Positions 1 through 5,928 are shown, counted from the stretch's first letter. The stretch is DNA of 8,139 bases from Sneathiella sp. (GCA_002732675.1 NVRR01000137.1:1-8139), one strand, 5' to 3'. The notes: a model not told the origin generated them from the letters alone. Translations and numbers: made by a program.

Positions 1-48
1 ACCCCAGCATTATGAATGCTGTGCTCTAACCAGCTGAGCTATATTGCC
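1..48 (-). tRNA. tRNA-Met (CAT), elongator, 3' part cut by window edge
   Basis: Read on the minus strand from 48 down, the sequence folds as the 5' half of a tRNA: acceptor strand GGCAATA (48-42), TA at positions 8-9, D stem GCTC/GAGC, and anticodon stem CAGCA/TGCTG around the loop TTCATAA. The anticodon CAT lies at plus-strand 12-14. The variable loop begins GGGGT and the T arm and 3' acceptor strand lie outside the window. The anticodon stem lacks the three G:C pairs of an initiator tRNA. The GAGCACA...TGGGGT context resembles gammaproteobacterial elongator metT, so elongator Met is preferred over Ile2 (lysidine-modified CAT), which cannot be fully excluded. A weak promoter-like pair (TTGCCC at 96-91, GATAAC at 72-67, 18-bp spacer) lies upstream, inside the neighbouring hydrolase remnant. 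Confidence 0.93.
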
Positions 49-61
49 ACATAAACCAAAC

Positions 62-649
62 GATACGTTATCCGCCTTTTATCAAGTGGCGGGCAAGGGG
101 GAGGCACTGGTGGCTGCCGGTTTTGGCGTGTTGCTGGTGGAATATCGCGGCTACGCGGGGAGTAGCGGCGCGCCGACCGAGGCGGGGGTTATTGCAGATG
201 GTCTGGCGTCCTATGATTATGTGCGGGCGCGCTCCGATCAGCCCATCGGGCTCTATGCCCATTCCCTCGGCACCGCCATTGCCGTGCCCGTCGCGGCGGC
301 GCGGGAGGTGTTTGCGGTGGTGCTGGCTGCGCCCATGACCTCTATTATCGATGTGGCGCGCTATCGCATGGGCTGGGTGCCGTTTGACGGGATGATCCGC
401 TATCCCTTCCGCTCGGATTTGCGGATCGGGGCGATTACCGCGCCGCTTCTGATCCTGCACGGGACCGAGGATAAGGTGATCCCGTTTGCGCTGGGATCGC
501 GGCTCGCGGCGCTGGCCCCGACCGGGACAAAGTTTGTGGCGATCGAGGGCGCGGGCCATAATGATTTGCCGGACTTTGGCGCCCTCGGGATGGCGATCAC
601 GTTCTTTGACGAGACGCTGGCGAGGGATCGAGACGCGGGCCGTCAATAA
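62..649 (+). pseudogene. alpha/beta hydrolase, N-terminally truncated remnant
   Basis: About 195 residues of an alpha/beta-hydrolase fold (serine hydrolase, BAAT/dienelactone-hydrolase-like) are readable. Visible in order are the strand and turn GFGVLLVEYRGY with GSSG, the nucleophile elbow YAHSLGT (Ser codon at 263), the acid loop LHGTEDKVIP (Asp codon at 470) and the base GAGHNDL (His codon at 557). The whole triad is therefore present. The N-terminal quarter to third of the usual roughly 270-300 residues is absent, including the oxyanion HGN-type motif and any signal or membrane segment. Reading upstream in frame enters the tRNA-Met gene within 15 bp. The only upstream in-frame starts are a TTG inside the tRNA (44) and internal GTGs (86, 110), none with a Shine-Dalgarno sequence. 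I infer a 5' deletion or rearrangement with junction near 50-65. The rest of the frame is intact, so the event may be recent; a functional short protein is unlikely but not excluded. Confidence 0.75.
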
Positions 650-663
650 CCCGCGCCGTCAAT
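634..663 (+). repeat. hairpin and 9-bp direct repeat at hydrolase 3' end
   Basis: CGCGGG (634-639) pairs perfectly with CCCGCG (650-655) around a 10-nt loop that contains the hydrolase stop codon. The same stretch holds GCCGTCAAT twice, at 639-647 and 655-663 (period 16 bp), which looks like a small slippage duplication. The hairpin has no adjacent T-run, so it is at best a weak transcription end. Confidence 0.4.
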
Positions 664-667
664 TTCC

Positions 668-696
668 TTGACTTTTCGAACACTCTATTCTATTAT
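668..696 (+). promoter_or_regulatory. sigma70-type promoter with no evident gene
   Basis: TTGACT (668-673), a 17-bp spacer and TATTAT (691-696) match the housekeeping promoter consensus at 5/6 and 5/6 with ideal spacing. The expected transcription start is near 702-704. There an RNA hairpin begins: GCATTT (703-708) pairs with GAATGC (718-723). It points rightward into the 3' end of the minus-strand SDR gene. No plus-strand coding region follows before 2940, so the product would be a short non-coding RNA or an antisense transcript to the SDR. Chance occurrence in an AT-rich spacer is possible. Confidence 0.45.
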
Positions 697-773
697 GCCT
701 CTGCATTTAGATATTCGGAATGCGAGTGGATATGGGTGTTTCATAAGTCCTGAGATGGCCGGAGCGAGCCCTG

Positions 774-1538
774 TTATTTTACATATAGATCCCGGAGTTT
801 GCGCATGCCGCTGAGCCAGCGGTCGTAGTTGCCGGTTTTACGCTGGATATATTCGAGAACCTGAGGGTGCGGAAGGATGAGAAACTCTTCCTTCGCCATG
901 CTCGCCACCACACAATCGGCGAGCTCTTCTGGTTCCATCGTTCCATCGACGGCGGCGACATTACCCTCATGACCCTCGGTCATGGCGGTACGGACCTGTT
1001 GCGGGCACAGCACGGATACCCGGATACCCTTGTCACCATAGCGGATCGCCATCGTCTCGGCGAAGGCAATGGCGGCATGTTTTGTTACCGCGTATGTGGC
1101 GCTGTCGATCTGGCTGAGAAGCCCGGCGGCAGACGCTGTATTGAGGAGATAACCGCCGCCGTTTTTGATCATTTTGTCAACCACAGCGCGGGCCGCATAA
1201 ACATGGGCCATCACATGGAGATCCCAGTTAAGCTGCCAGAGCGAGTCGGGGCTTTCCTCCCATCCATAGCGGGCGATCCCGGCGTTGGAGACGAAAATAT
1301 CGATGGGCCCAAAGGCCTCCTCGGCTTTGAGGACGACATTTTGAATGTCGGCTTCCTTCGTGACATCGCACGTGACCGCGATGCCCTTTACCGAGGCGGC
1401 AACGTCTTTGAGCGGGCCTTCTTGCAGATCGGCGACGGTGATCCCGCGCGCGCCCTCCGCATGGAACCGTTCCGCGAGGGCTTTGCCGATGCCACTGGCA
1501 CCGCCGGTGATGACGATATTTTTGTCTTTGATATCCAT
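774..1538 (-). CDS. SDR family NAD(P)-dependent oxidoreductase
   Basis: A 254-residue classical short-chain dehydrogenase/reductase, the normal length for the family. Visible are the cofactor-binding TGGASGIG (11-18), an acidic Asp37 at the end of the second strand (family knowledge: favours NAD over NADP), CDVT (57-60), SNAG (84-87), catalytic Ser136 in NTASAAG, and Tyr149/Lys153 in YAVTK. The usual active-site Asn at the start of the next helix (family pattern NVMAHVYAARA) is His108 here. The start is ATG at 1538, preceded by GGAG (1548-1545) with a 6-nt spacer; in-frame starts further upstream lie inside gcdH and are rejected. It follows gcdH by 28 bp on the same strand with no terminator visible, so the two are probably one operon. 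A 3-hydroxyacyl, alcohol or other hydroxy substrate linked to acyl-CoA catabolism is plausible, but the substrate cannot be told from sequence. The protein is predicted soluble and cytoplasmic. Confidence 0.9.
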   Translation of the reverse strand: MDIKDKNIVITGGASGIGKALAERFHAEGARGITVADLQEGPLKDVAASVKGIAVTCDVTKEADIQNVVLKAEEAFGPIDIFVSNAGIARYGWEESPDSLWQLNWDLHVMAHVYAARAVVDKMIKNGGGYLLNTASAAGLLSQIDSATYAVTKHAAIAFAETMAIRYGDKGIRVSVLCPQQVRTAMTEGHEGNVAAVDGTMEPEELADCVVASMAKEEFLILPHPQVLEYIQRKTGNYDRWLSGMRKLRDLYVK

Positions 1539-1566
1539 GGGTATCTCCGCAAATTTGGTGGTGTGA

Positions 1567-2766
1567 TTAGGCGCCGGTGAAGGCCTGAATGCCCGTTTGT
1601 GCACGCCCGAGAATGAGCGCATGAACGTCATGGGTGCCTTCATAGGTATTGACGGCCTCCAGGTTCATGACATGGCGGATGACGTGATATTCGTCCGAAA
1701 TGCCATTGCCGCCGTGCATGTCACGGGCAACCCGCGCGATATCGAGGGCCTTGCCGCAGGAATTGCGTTTGATGAGGGAAATCATTTCAGGAGCGGCCCG
1801 GCCTTCATCCCGAAGACGTCCAACCCGCAGACAGCCTTGCAGGCCAAGAGTAATTTCCGTCTGCATATCGGCGAGCTTTTTCTGGATCAGCTGATTGGCC
1901 GCCAGCGGCCGTCCGAACTGTTTACGCTCCATCGTGTAATTAAGCGCCGCCTGCCAGCAGAATTCCGCGGCACCGAGCGCGCCCCAGGCAATGCCGAAAC
2001 GGGCGGAGTTCAGGCAACCAAACGGCCCGCCAAGACCCTTGACGTTGGGCAGCAGATTTTCTTCCGGCACGAAGACATTCTCCATCACAATCTCCCCGGT
2101 GATGGAGGCGCGCAAGGAAAATTTTCCTTCAATTTTCGGCGCGGAAAGTCCTTCCATGCCTTTTTCAAGAACGAAACCGCGAATGACGCCGTCATCGGTT
2201 TTCGCCCAGACCACAAAGACATCGGCCACAGGAGAATTTGTGATCCACATCTTTGCGCCGTTCATTTGATAGCCGCCATCGACGGATTTAGCGCGCGTCA
2301 CCATGCCGCCCGGATCAGAGCCGTGATCAGGCTCGGTCAGACCGAAGCAGCCGATCCATTCACCTGTCGCGAGCTTGGGCAGATATTTCTCGCGCTGGGC
2401 TTCAGTGCCATAGGTGTAAATGGGGTGCATGACGAGGCTTGATTGTACGCTCATCATCGAGCGGTAGCTGCTATCGACCCGTTCGACCTCACGCGCGACA
2501 AGACCGTAGGAAACATACCCGAGACCTGCGCAGCCATAGCCGTCAATGGTGGTGCCGAGAAGGCCGAGCGCACCCATCTCGGTGAAAATATCACGGTCGA
2601 AGGTTTCATGGCGGTTGGCCAGCAGAACCCGCGTCATCAGCTTTTCCTGGCAGTAGTCATGGGCGGTGTCGCGCACCAGCCGTTCTTCTTCCGTCAGTTG
2701 ATCGTCCAGCAGAAAGGGATCCACGGCATTGAAGATGGGCTTGTTTATAGGGGTGGCGCTGGTCAT
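1567..2766 (-). CDS. gcdH: glutaryl-CoA dehydrogenase
   Basis: A 399-residue FAD-dependent acyl-CoA dehydrogenase that oxidatively decarboxylates glutaryl-CoA to crotonyl-CoA and CO2, passing electrons to ETF (lysine, tryptophan and aromatic acid degradation). Diagnostic stretches match mitochondrial and bacterial [22 protein letters not shown] (99-116, with substrate-binding Arg102), [13 protein letters not shown] (140-152), [17 protein letters not shown] (173-189), [20 protein letters not shown] (280-299), and the C-terminal [20 protein letters not shown] with catalytic base Glu376. The GCDH-type ending GIQAFTG separates it from other acyl-CoA dehydrogenases. The start is ATG at 2766 with GGAG (2777-2774) 7 nt upstream. 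The frame stays open to 2919, but that 51-residue extension has no family similarity and no better ribosome site. It is the first gene of a likely operon with the SDR downstream. No GcdR-type LysR regulator or CoA-transferase gene is adjacent in this window. Confidence 0.96.
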   Translation of the reverse strand: MTSATPINKPIFNAVDPFLLDDQLTEEERLVRDTAHDYCQEKLMTRVLLANRHETFDRDIFTEMGALGLLGTTIDGYGCAGLGYVSYGLVAREVERVDSSYRSMMSVQSSLVMHPIYTYGTEAQREKYLPKLATGEWIGCFGLTEPDHGSDPGGMVTRAKSVDGGYQMNGAKMWITNSPVADVFVVWAKTDDGVIRGFVLEKGMEGLSAPKIEGKFSLRASITGEIVMENVFVPEENLLPNVKGLGGPFGCLNSARFGIAWGALGAAEFCWQAALNYTMERKQFGRPLAANQLIQKKLADMQTEITLGLQGCLRVGRLRDEGRAAPEMISLIKRNSCGKALDIARVARDMHGGNGISDEYHVIRHVMNLEAVNTYEGTHDVHALILGRAQTGIQAFTGA

Positions 2767-2896
2767 AAATTTTCTCCGGTTCTCAGGCATGGTGCCGATA
2801 GAGGTATATAAAAAAACGGTGTCGGTTATTATCGTTATTGATTTTCGACTTGAACAGATTACTGTCATAAACGCCGGGTTTAATGGTATGTCATAG

Positions 2897-2926
2897 TATA
2901 TAGTTGGTATTTGGATCAACTGGCAA
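2897..2926 (-). promoter_or_regulatory. candidate gcdH promoter
   Basis: On the minus strand TTGCCA (2926-2921), an 18-bp spacer and TATATA (2902-2897) resemble a sigma70 promoter at 5/6 and 4/6. This would give gcdH a leader of about 125 nt. It overlaps the upstream region of the divergent small gene and the inverted repeat AGTTG (2902-2906)/CAACT (2917-2921). Spacing and -10 are imperfect, so this is only a candidate. Confidence 0.22.
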
Positions 2927-2939
2927 GAGGCGTTCGCGC

Positions 2940-3194
2940 ATGTCGCAAGATGAGAAAACGGGCGAGTATATTATTGAGTTTCAGCAGCATGGCGGCTCCG
3001 TCAAGGTTTCCGCCATCGATCCGCTGACGATGACGGAAGTCTCGATCGTCGGCCCAAGCTCTGCCGGGCAGGAGGAACTGAAGCGCACGGCGTTACAAAA
3101 GCTGCTTTATGTGATGAATAAAAAAGAAGGCCAACACGCTGCGGAGAAATCGCAGCCGTCAGAAATGCCAAAAAGACCGGGGATAGTTGTTTAA
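2940..3194 (+). CDS. small conserved protein, DUF6898-like
   Basis: An 84-residue acidic-to-neutral soluble protein with no signal peptide or membrane segment. Residues 10-60 carry the conserved-looking core: [19 protein letters not shown], then a turn, [12 protein letters not shown], and a helix [17 protein letters not shown]. This pattern (two or three strands, then one helix ending in a basic run) matches what I recall of the alphaproteobacterial DUF6898 family; the family name is from memory and not verified. The C-terminal 20 residues are polar, low in complexity and probably disordered. The start is ATG at 2940 with AAGAGG (2925-2930) 9 nt upstream, preferred over a GTG at 2904 lacking a ribosome site. 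It is divergent from gcdH and convergent with eptA (9 bp between stops). Function is unknown. The EVSIVGP segment is also seen in small proteins suggested to bind partners, but no function can be assigned. Confidence 0.85.
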   Translation: MSQDEKTGEYIIEFQQHGGSVKVSAIDPLTMTEVSIVGPSSAGQEELKRTALQKLLYVMNKKEGQHAAEKSQPSEMPKRPGIVV

Positions 3195-3203
3195 TCTCTC
3201 CCG

Positions 3204-4820
3204 TTAATGCACATATGTTTCGGGCTTCATGGGCAGTAAATTCATCCCGTTGGCAACCTGTTTGTCATCGATGATAATTTCAAACATCTGCAGAAGAATT
3301 TTACTGAAATCGTCGTGGGACAGGGGTTGGTCGATGATGGCTTGAAGTCGGCTTCTGTCTATATCCGACGAGTCGCCAGCCCAGACGATAAAGGGCACAT
3401 GGGTTTGAGCCGCCGGCGCGACGAAGTAGGGCATCCCATGCAGATAGACCCCCATTTCGCCAAGTGATTCGCCATGATCACTCAAATAGATCATCGACGT
3501 TTCGTAACGATCCTGTTTGCCGTCAAGAAATGTGATGATGGCGTCCAGAAAGTTGTCGGTGTACAGAATAGTATTGTCATATGCGTTGATAATCTCGCTG
3601 TCTGCACAGGTTCCGAGCTCCACCGACTTACAGTCCGGTGTGAAGACAGCATATTCAGAAGGATATCGCTTAAAGTAAGCGGGTCCATGGCTTCCGATCT
3701 GGTGCAGAACGATCAGGATATCACCGTCCTGCTGCGCGATATATTGATCCAGCCCTTCCAGCATTCCGATGTCGCGGCATTCTTCCTCATCGCACTGGGA
3801 GTTTTTGCTCGGGTCTTTAAACCGTTCATAGGTAATCCTGTTTGCGACGCCTTGCGAGCCGGAGTTATTGTCGCGCCAAAGTACCGATACGCCTGCTTTT
3901 ACCAGTACATCCACTGTATTCTCCGTATAATCAGCCTGATTTATGGCGAAATCTTTCCGGTTATCCAAAGAAAACATGCAGGGCAGGGAGACCGCCGTCG
4001 AGGTGCCGCAGGATTGCATGTTACTGAATGAAATAATGTCGTCGCGCGCGGCAAGCTTAGGCGTGGTTTGCCGGTCATACCCGTTCACGCCGAAATGGTC
4101 GGCGCGTGCGGCCTCGCCGATGACAACGATGACGAGTTCATGTGACTCGTCCTCGGGCGAAATTTCCGCCGATTTTACGCGAGGTTTAAAGGTTGTATCG
4201 ACGGCACTGGCGCTTGTATCAATCGCCAGCTTAATCACTGAATAAATTGCGTGGGTTGGGTTGGTAAAATATCTGAGTGGCTTGTGCTCGCGAAGAAAGC
4301 TGGCATAGGCGTTGCTGAAGGGTGCAACACAAATTAACGCTACCAGCACCGCGACAACCGCCGTAACGGCAAGTCTTCTCTCCCTCACCAATAAAGAAGA
4401 CGGTTTGATCGGTATCAGGAATATAATAATTGTTGGAAGAATCCCAAATAGTGCGACCCTGGTGATCAGTCCAAAATTGAGCAAATCAGCCATTTCGTTC
4501 GTGTCTGTGGCGAGAATATTCCGGATCATCTCCGTATCGATGACGATGCCCAGATTATCGCTATAATAACTAACGATGGCGCCAATGAGGAGAAAAAGTG
4601 CAGCGACGAAACGGGTTGGCAGAAAGAAGCAGAAAATTGTTGCGAATAACATGATAGCGCAGAGTAAAATGACAGCCTGCGATATCAGGAAGGGCAGATA
4701 TTGCTCAATCTCGTATACGGCAACTGTCTGTTTGAAGAATTGAACGTTCGCCGTCACAAGCAAAAAAGCCGAGACACCCCAAAGCAAATAGCTTGGGCTG
4801 AGAGAGAAACGGGCTTTCAT
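3204..4820 (-). CDS. eptA: phosphoethanolamine transferase, EptA/MCR family
   Basis: A 538-residue inner-membrane enzyme with a periplasmic sulfatase-fold domain. Family role: transfer of phosphoethanolamine from phosphatidylethanolamine to lipid A, lowering surface charge and cationic peptide binding. Five hydrophobic segments lie near residues 12-30, 42-66, 71-88, 117-137 and 150-168. The catalytic domain shows GEAARADHFGVNGY (metal ligand Glu236), CGTSTAVSLPC with nucleophile Thr275, HQIGSHGP (His378), SDHGES (Asp448, His449) and LHG (His461). Cys pairs 271/281, 343/348 and 397/405 fit the three conserved disulfides of MCR/EptA enzymes. The usual GET is GEA here. The start ATG at 4820 is chosen because the first membrane helix follows directly; an ATG at 4832 is an alternative and a GTG at 4880 is unlikely. 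No strong Shine-Dalgarno precedes 4820, but a 22-codon ORF ends at this ATG. The gene lies 203 bp downstream of mucR on the same strand. Substrate is inferred from family; other glycans or lipids are possible. Confidence 0.92.
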   Translation of the reverse strand: MKARFSLSPSYLLWGVSAFLLVTANVQFFKQTVAVYEIEQYLPFLISQAVILLCAIMLFATIFCFFLPTRFVAALFLLIGAIVSYYSDNLGIVIDTEMIRNILATDTNEMADLLNFGLITRVALFGILPTIIIFLIPIKPSSLLVRERRLAVTAVVAVLVALICVAPFSNAYASFLREHKPLRYFTNPTHAIYSVIKLAIDTSASAVDTTFKPRVKSAEISPEDESHELVIVVIGEAARADHFGVNGYDRQTTPKLAARDDIISFSNMQSCGTSTAVSLPCMFSLDNRKDFAINQADYTENTVDVLVKAGVSVLWRDNNSGSQGVANRITYERFKDPSKNSQCDEEECRDIGMLEGLDQYIAQQDGDILIVLHQIGSHGPAYFKRYPSEYAVFTPDCKSVELGTCADSEIINAYDNTILYTDNFLDAIITFLDGKQDRYETSMIYLSDHGESLGEMGVYLHGMPYFVAPAAQTHVPFIVWAGDSSDIDRSRLQAIIDQPLSHDDFSKILLQMFEIIIDDKQVANGMNLLPMKPETYVH

Positions 4821-4885
4821 AAATTTAGGCATTCGTCGGCATGATTTTGGCTGCGGAAAGAGAACACTACCAGACTCCACTTCAT
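4817..4885 (-). CDS. possible 22-codon leader ORF coupled to eptA
   Basis: ATG at 4885 opens 22 codons (MKWSLVVFSF...CLNL) whose TGA stop shares bases with the eptA ATG at 4820 as an ATGA overlap. AGGA (4899-4896) lies 10 nt upstream of the ATG. This arrangement would allow translational coupling and would explain why eptA lacks its own clear ribosome site. The peptide has no recognisable family and may be a chance frame; an eptA start at 4832 would remove the argument. Confidence 0.3.
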   Translation of the reverse strand: MKWSLVVFSFRSQNHADECLNL

Positions 4886-4894
4886 ATGATTTTA

Positions 4895-4917
4895 GTCCTA
4901 GAACCTATTATGAGGAC
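4895..4917. repeat. inverted repeat upstream of eptA
   Basis: GTCCT (4895-4899) and AGGAC (4913-4917) form a 5-bp inverted repeat with a 13-bp centre, and a second nested pair CCT/AGG surrounds ATTATG (4904-4915). It overlaps the AGGA ribosome-site candidate of the eptA leader ORF, so it could be an operator or an RNA hairpin controlling translation. It is short enough to occur by chance. Confidence 0.25.
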
Positions 4918-5023
4918 CACTTGTTGTGCAAGATTTGCGAAAGCGACATAGTGACGCGGAGGCCTGAAAGCTGGACAGGACTTCCGCGTTTCGATCTTGG
5001 TGGTTTTTCGCCCTGTATCGGGC

Positions 5024-5464
5024 TCAGGCCACCTTTTTCTTCCGGCCGAGGCCAAATTCCTTGGCAAATGCCGACCGGCGTTTCGCATAGGACGGGGCGA
5101 CCATGGGATAATCCAGTGGCAATTTCCATTTCGCCCGATATTCCTCCGGTGTCATACCGTAGTTAGACCGAAGATACCGTTTCAGCATTTTCAATTGCTT
5201 ACCATCCTCCAGGCAGACAATATAGTCATTCTGGATGGACTTTTTAATCGGCACGGCAGGTTTGAGCGGACCATGGTCCATGTCAGCGTCAGTATCGAGG
5301 CCAGCAAGGGATCCGTAGACGGATTTAATAATGTCTACCAGGTCGGATTTGACGGTATTGTTGTTGCTTACATATGCAGACGCGATCTCTGCGGTCATTC
5401 TCAGGAGCTCGCTCCGTCCGGGCTGGGGGGCCTCATTTAGGTCTTTATCTGGGGATTTGGTCAT
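5024..5464 (-). CDS. mucR: Ros/MucR family transcriptional regulator, zinc ligands altered
   Basis: A 146-residue Ros/MucR protein, the typical length. The N-terminal helical region LLRMTAEIASAYVSNNNTV (20-38) is the family's oligomerisation part. The C-terminal DNA-binding domain shows YIVCLEDGKQLKMLKRYLRS, MTPEEYRAKWKLPLDYPMVAP (104-124) and a basic tail ending GLGRKKKVA. In Ros the finger ligands are Cys-x2-Cys-x9-His-x3/4-His; here the equivalents are Cys84, Asp87, Tyr97 and Asn101/Tyr102, so at most two remain. Family knowledge: some MucR homologues use Cys-x2-Asp, and some fold without zinc. MucR proteins bind AT-rich, degenerate sites, often repress their own gene, and control exopolysaccharide, motility and envelope genes. 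The start is ATG at 5464; GGAG (5482-5479) is 14 nt upstream, longer than usual. It is divergent from glyA and upstream of eptA. Confidence 0.93.
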   Translation of the reverse strand: MTKSPDKDLNEAPQPGRSELLRMTAEIASAYVSNNNTVKSDLVDIIKSVYGSLAGLDTDADMDHGPLKPAVPIKKSIQNDYIVCLEDGKQLKMLKRYLRSNYGMTPEEYRAKWKLPLDYPMVAPSYAKRRSAFAKEFGLGRKKKVA

Positions 5465-5537
5465 TTCTATATTATTCACTCCTCGTCTGAATGTATTTCC
5501 CTTGCACTGTAGTTGTGAAGAAATGTTTGTACTTGTC

Positions 5538-5643
5538 AAATATTATTTGTAAATATTGAAGGGGATCTGAATTAGAGTTGTTGAGTATTATTGTATTATA
5601 TATAAATTATGTTGAATATTGTGTGAGTTGTCGAAATATTTCG
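5538..5643. promoter_or_regulatory. AT-rich divergent control region with palindrome and repeated AAATATT
   Basis: The 464 bp between mucR and glyA hold no gene that I can support. Within it 64 of the 80 bases at 5541-5620 are A or T, far above the flanking genes. AAATATT occurs at 5538-5544, 5551-5557 and 5634-5640, and AATATT at 5615-5620. CGAAATATTTCG (5632-5643) is a perfect 12-bp palindrome lying on the -35 element of the mucR promoter candidate. MucR-type proteins are known to prefer such AT-rich, weakly specific targets, so autoregulation of mucR is a reasonable inference; a separate regulator of the palindrome is equally possible. Confidence 0.4.
5606..5634 (-). promoter_or_regulatory. 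candidate mucR promoter
   Basis: On the minus strand TCGACA (5634-5629), a 17-bp spacer and CATAAT (5611-5606) match the sigma70 consensus at 5/6 and 5/6. The predicted transcript would start near 5600 and carry a leader of about 135 nt before the mucR ATG at 5464. The -35 element overlaps the 12-bp palindrome at 5632-5643. A perfect TTGACA also occurs at 5540-5535 but has no good -10 at the right distance. Confidence 0.42.
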
Positions 5644-5758
5644 GATCAAAGTGTCGCGAAAAGCGGCCATTTTGTGGATAATTGGTGCGATGGCAACTGC
5701 GCCAAAAAAATGTCGAGACATCAGACTTTTTCTAGAAACTGATCCTGTCATGTGTTAT

Positions 5759-5910
5759 TCAACCGGCGCAGCTATAGGAGGCAAATACGGGTTGAGGGAC
5801 GCACCCGTGTTTTAGCCGCGCCGACGGAGTATTTATCGACGCCAAACTCCCTGGGCTTTCGCCAGGATACGGCATGTCTAATGGCACTTAACGAGTCCGC
5901 CCCCAGGGCG
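5759..5910 (+). promoter_or_regulatory. structured glyA leader, possible attenuator
   Basis: Four hairpins can be drawn in the RNA before glyA. The first, AAATACGGGT (5783-5792) with ACCCGTGTTT (5803-5812), has 10 pairs (one G-U) and ends in a short TTTT (5810-5813), like a weak intrinsic terminator. An alternative helix, TCAACC (5759-5764) with GGTTGA (5790-5795), uses the same bases, so the two exclude each other. A strong AGGAGG (5776-5781) sits in the loop of the alternative helix. Further stems are GGAGT/ACTCC (5826-5850), a bulged CCTGG-CCAGG (5850-5866) and CGCCC/GGGCG (5898-5910). I do not recognise a glycine, THF or ZTP riboswitch consensus. The fold is drawn by eye and the start of transcription is unknown. 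Confidence 0.35.
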
Positions 5911-5928
5911 CCGGGCAATGATGGAGTT

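Noticed and set aside
44..61. TTG start for the hydrolase at 44
   Set aside because: It lies inside the tRNA-Met acceptor stem, has no ribosome site, and the encoded first six residues are tRNA-derived.
1..62. tRNA-Met as an integrase attachment site of a genomic island
   Set aside because: The break is at the tRNA 5' end, no integrase gene is in view and no repeated tRNA 3' end can be seen in the window.
867..1580. Long plus-strand open frame of 237 codons opposite the SDR
   Set aside because: It is antisense to a clear SDR gene; its composition is the mirror of that gene and no family pattern is visible.
1597..2442. Plus-strand open frame of 281 codons opposite gcdH
   Set aside because: It is a shadow of gcdH in GC-rich DNA, with no family motifs.
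2767..2919. N-terminal extension of GcdH
   Set aside because: The region is AT-rich intergenic DNA without GCDH-like sequence, and ATG 2766 has a good ribosome site.
3180..3206. Bidirectional terminator between the convergent DUF6898-like gene and eptA
   Set aside because: Only 9 bp separate the stops; the GGG/CCC pairing around them is too short to support.
5024..5060. Intrinsic terminator after mucR
   Set aside because: Just past the stop, GCCC-GATACA-GGGC followed by GAAAAA on the minus strand has only four pairs and no T-run.
5759..5910. Glycine, ZTP or THF riboswitch before glyA
   Set aside because: A CTGGGC stretch (5851-5856) recalls the ZTP 3' motif, but the required 5' core and pseudoknot partner are missing; no tandem glycine aptamer core is present.
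5752..5928. N-terminal extension of GlyA from GTG 5752
   Set aside because: The added 59 residues have no similarity to GlyA, and the DNA there folds like a leader RNA.
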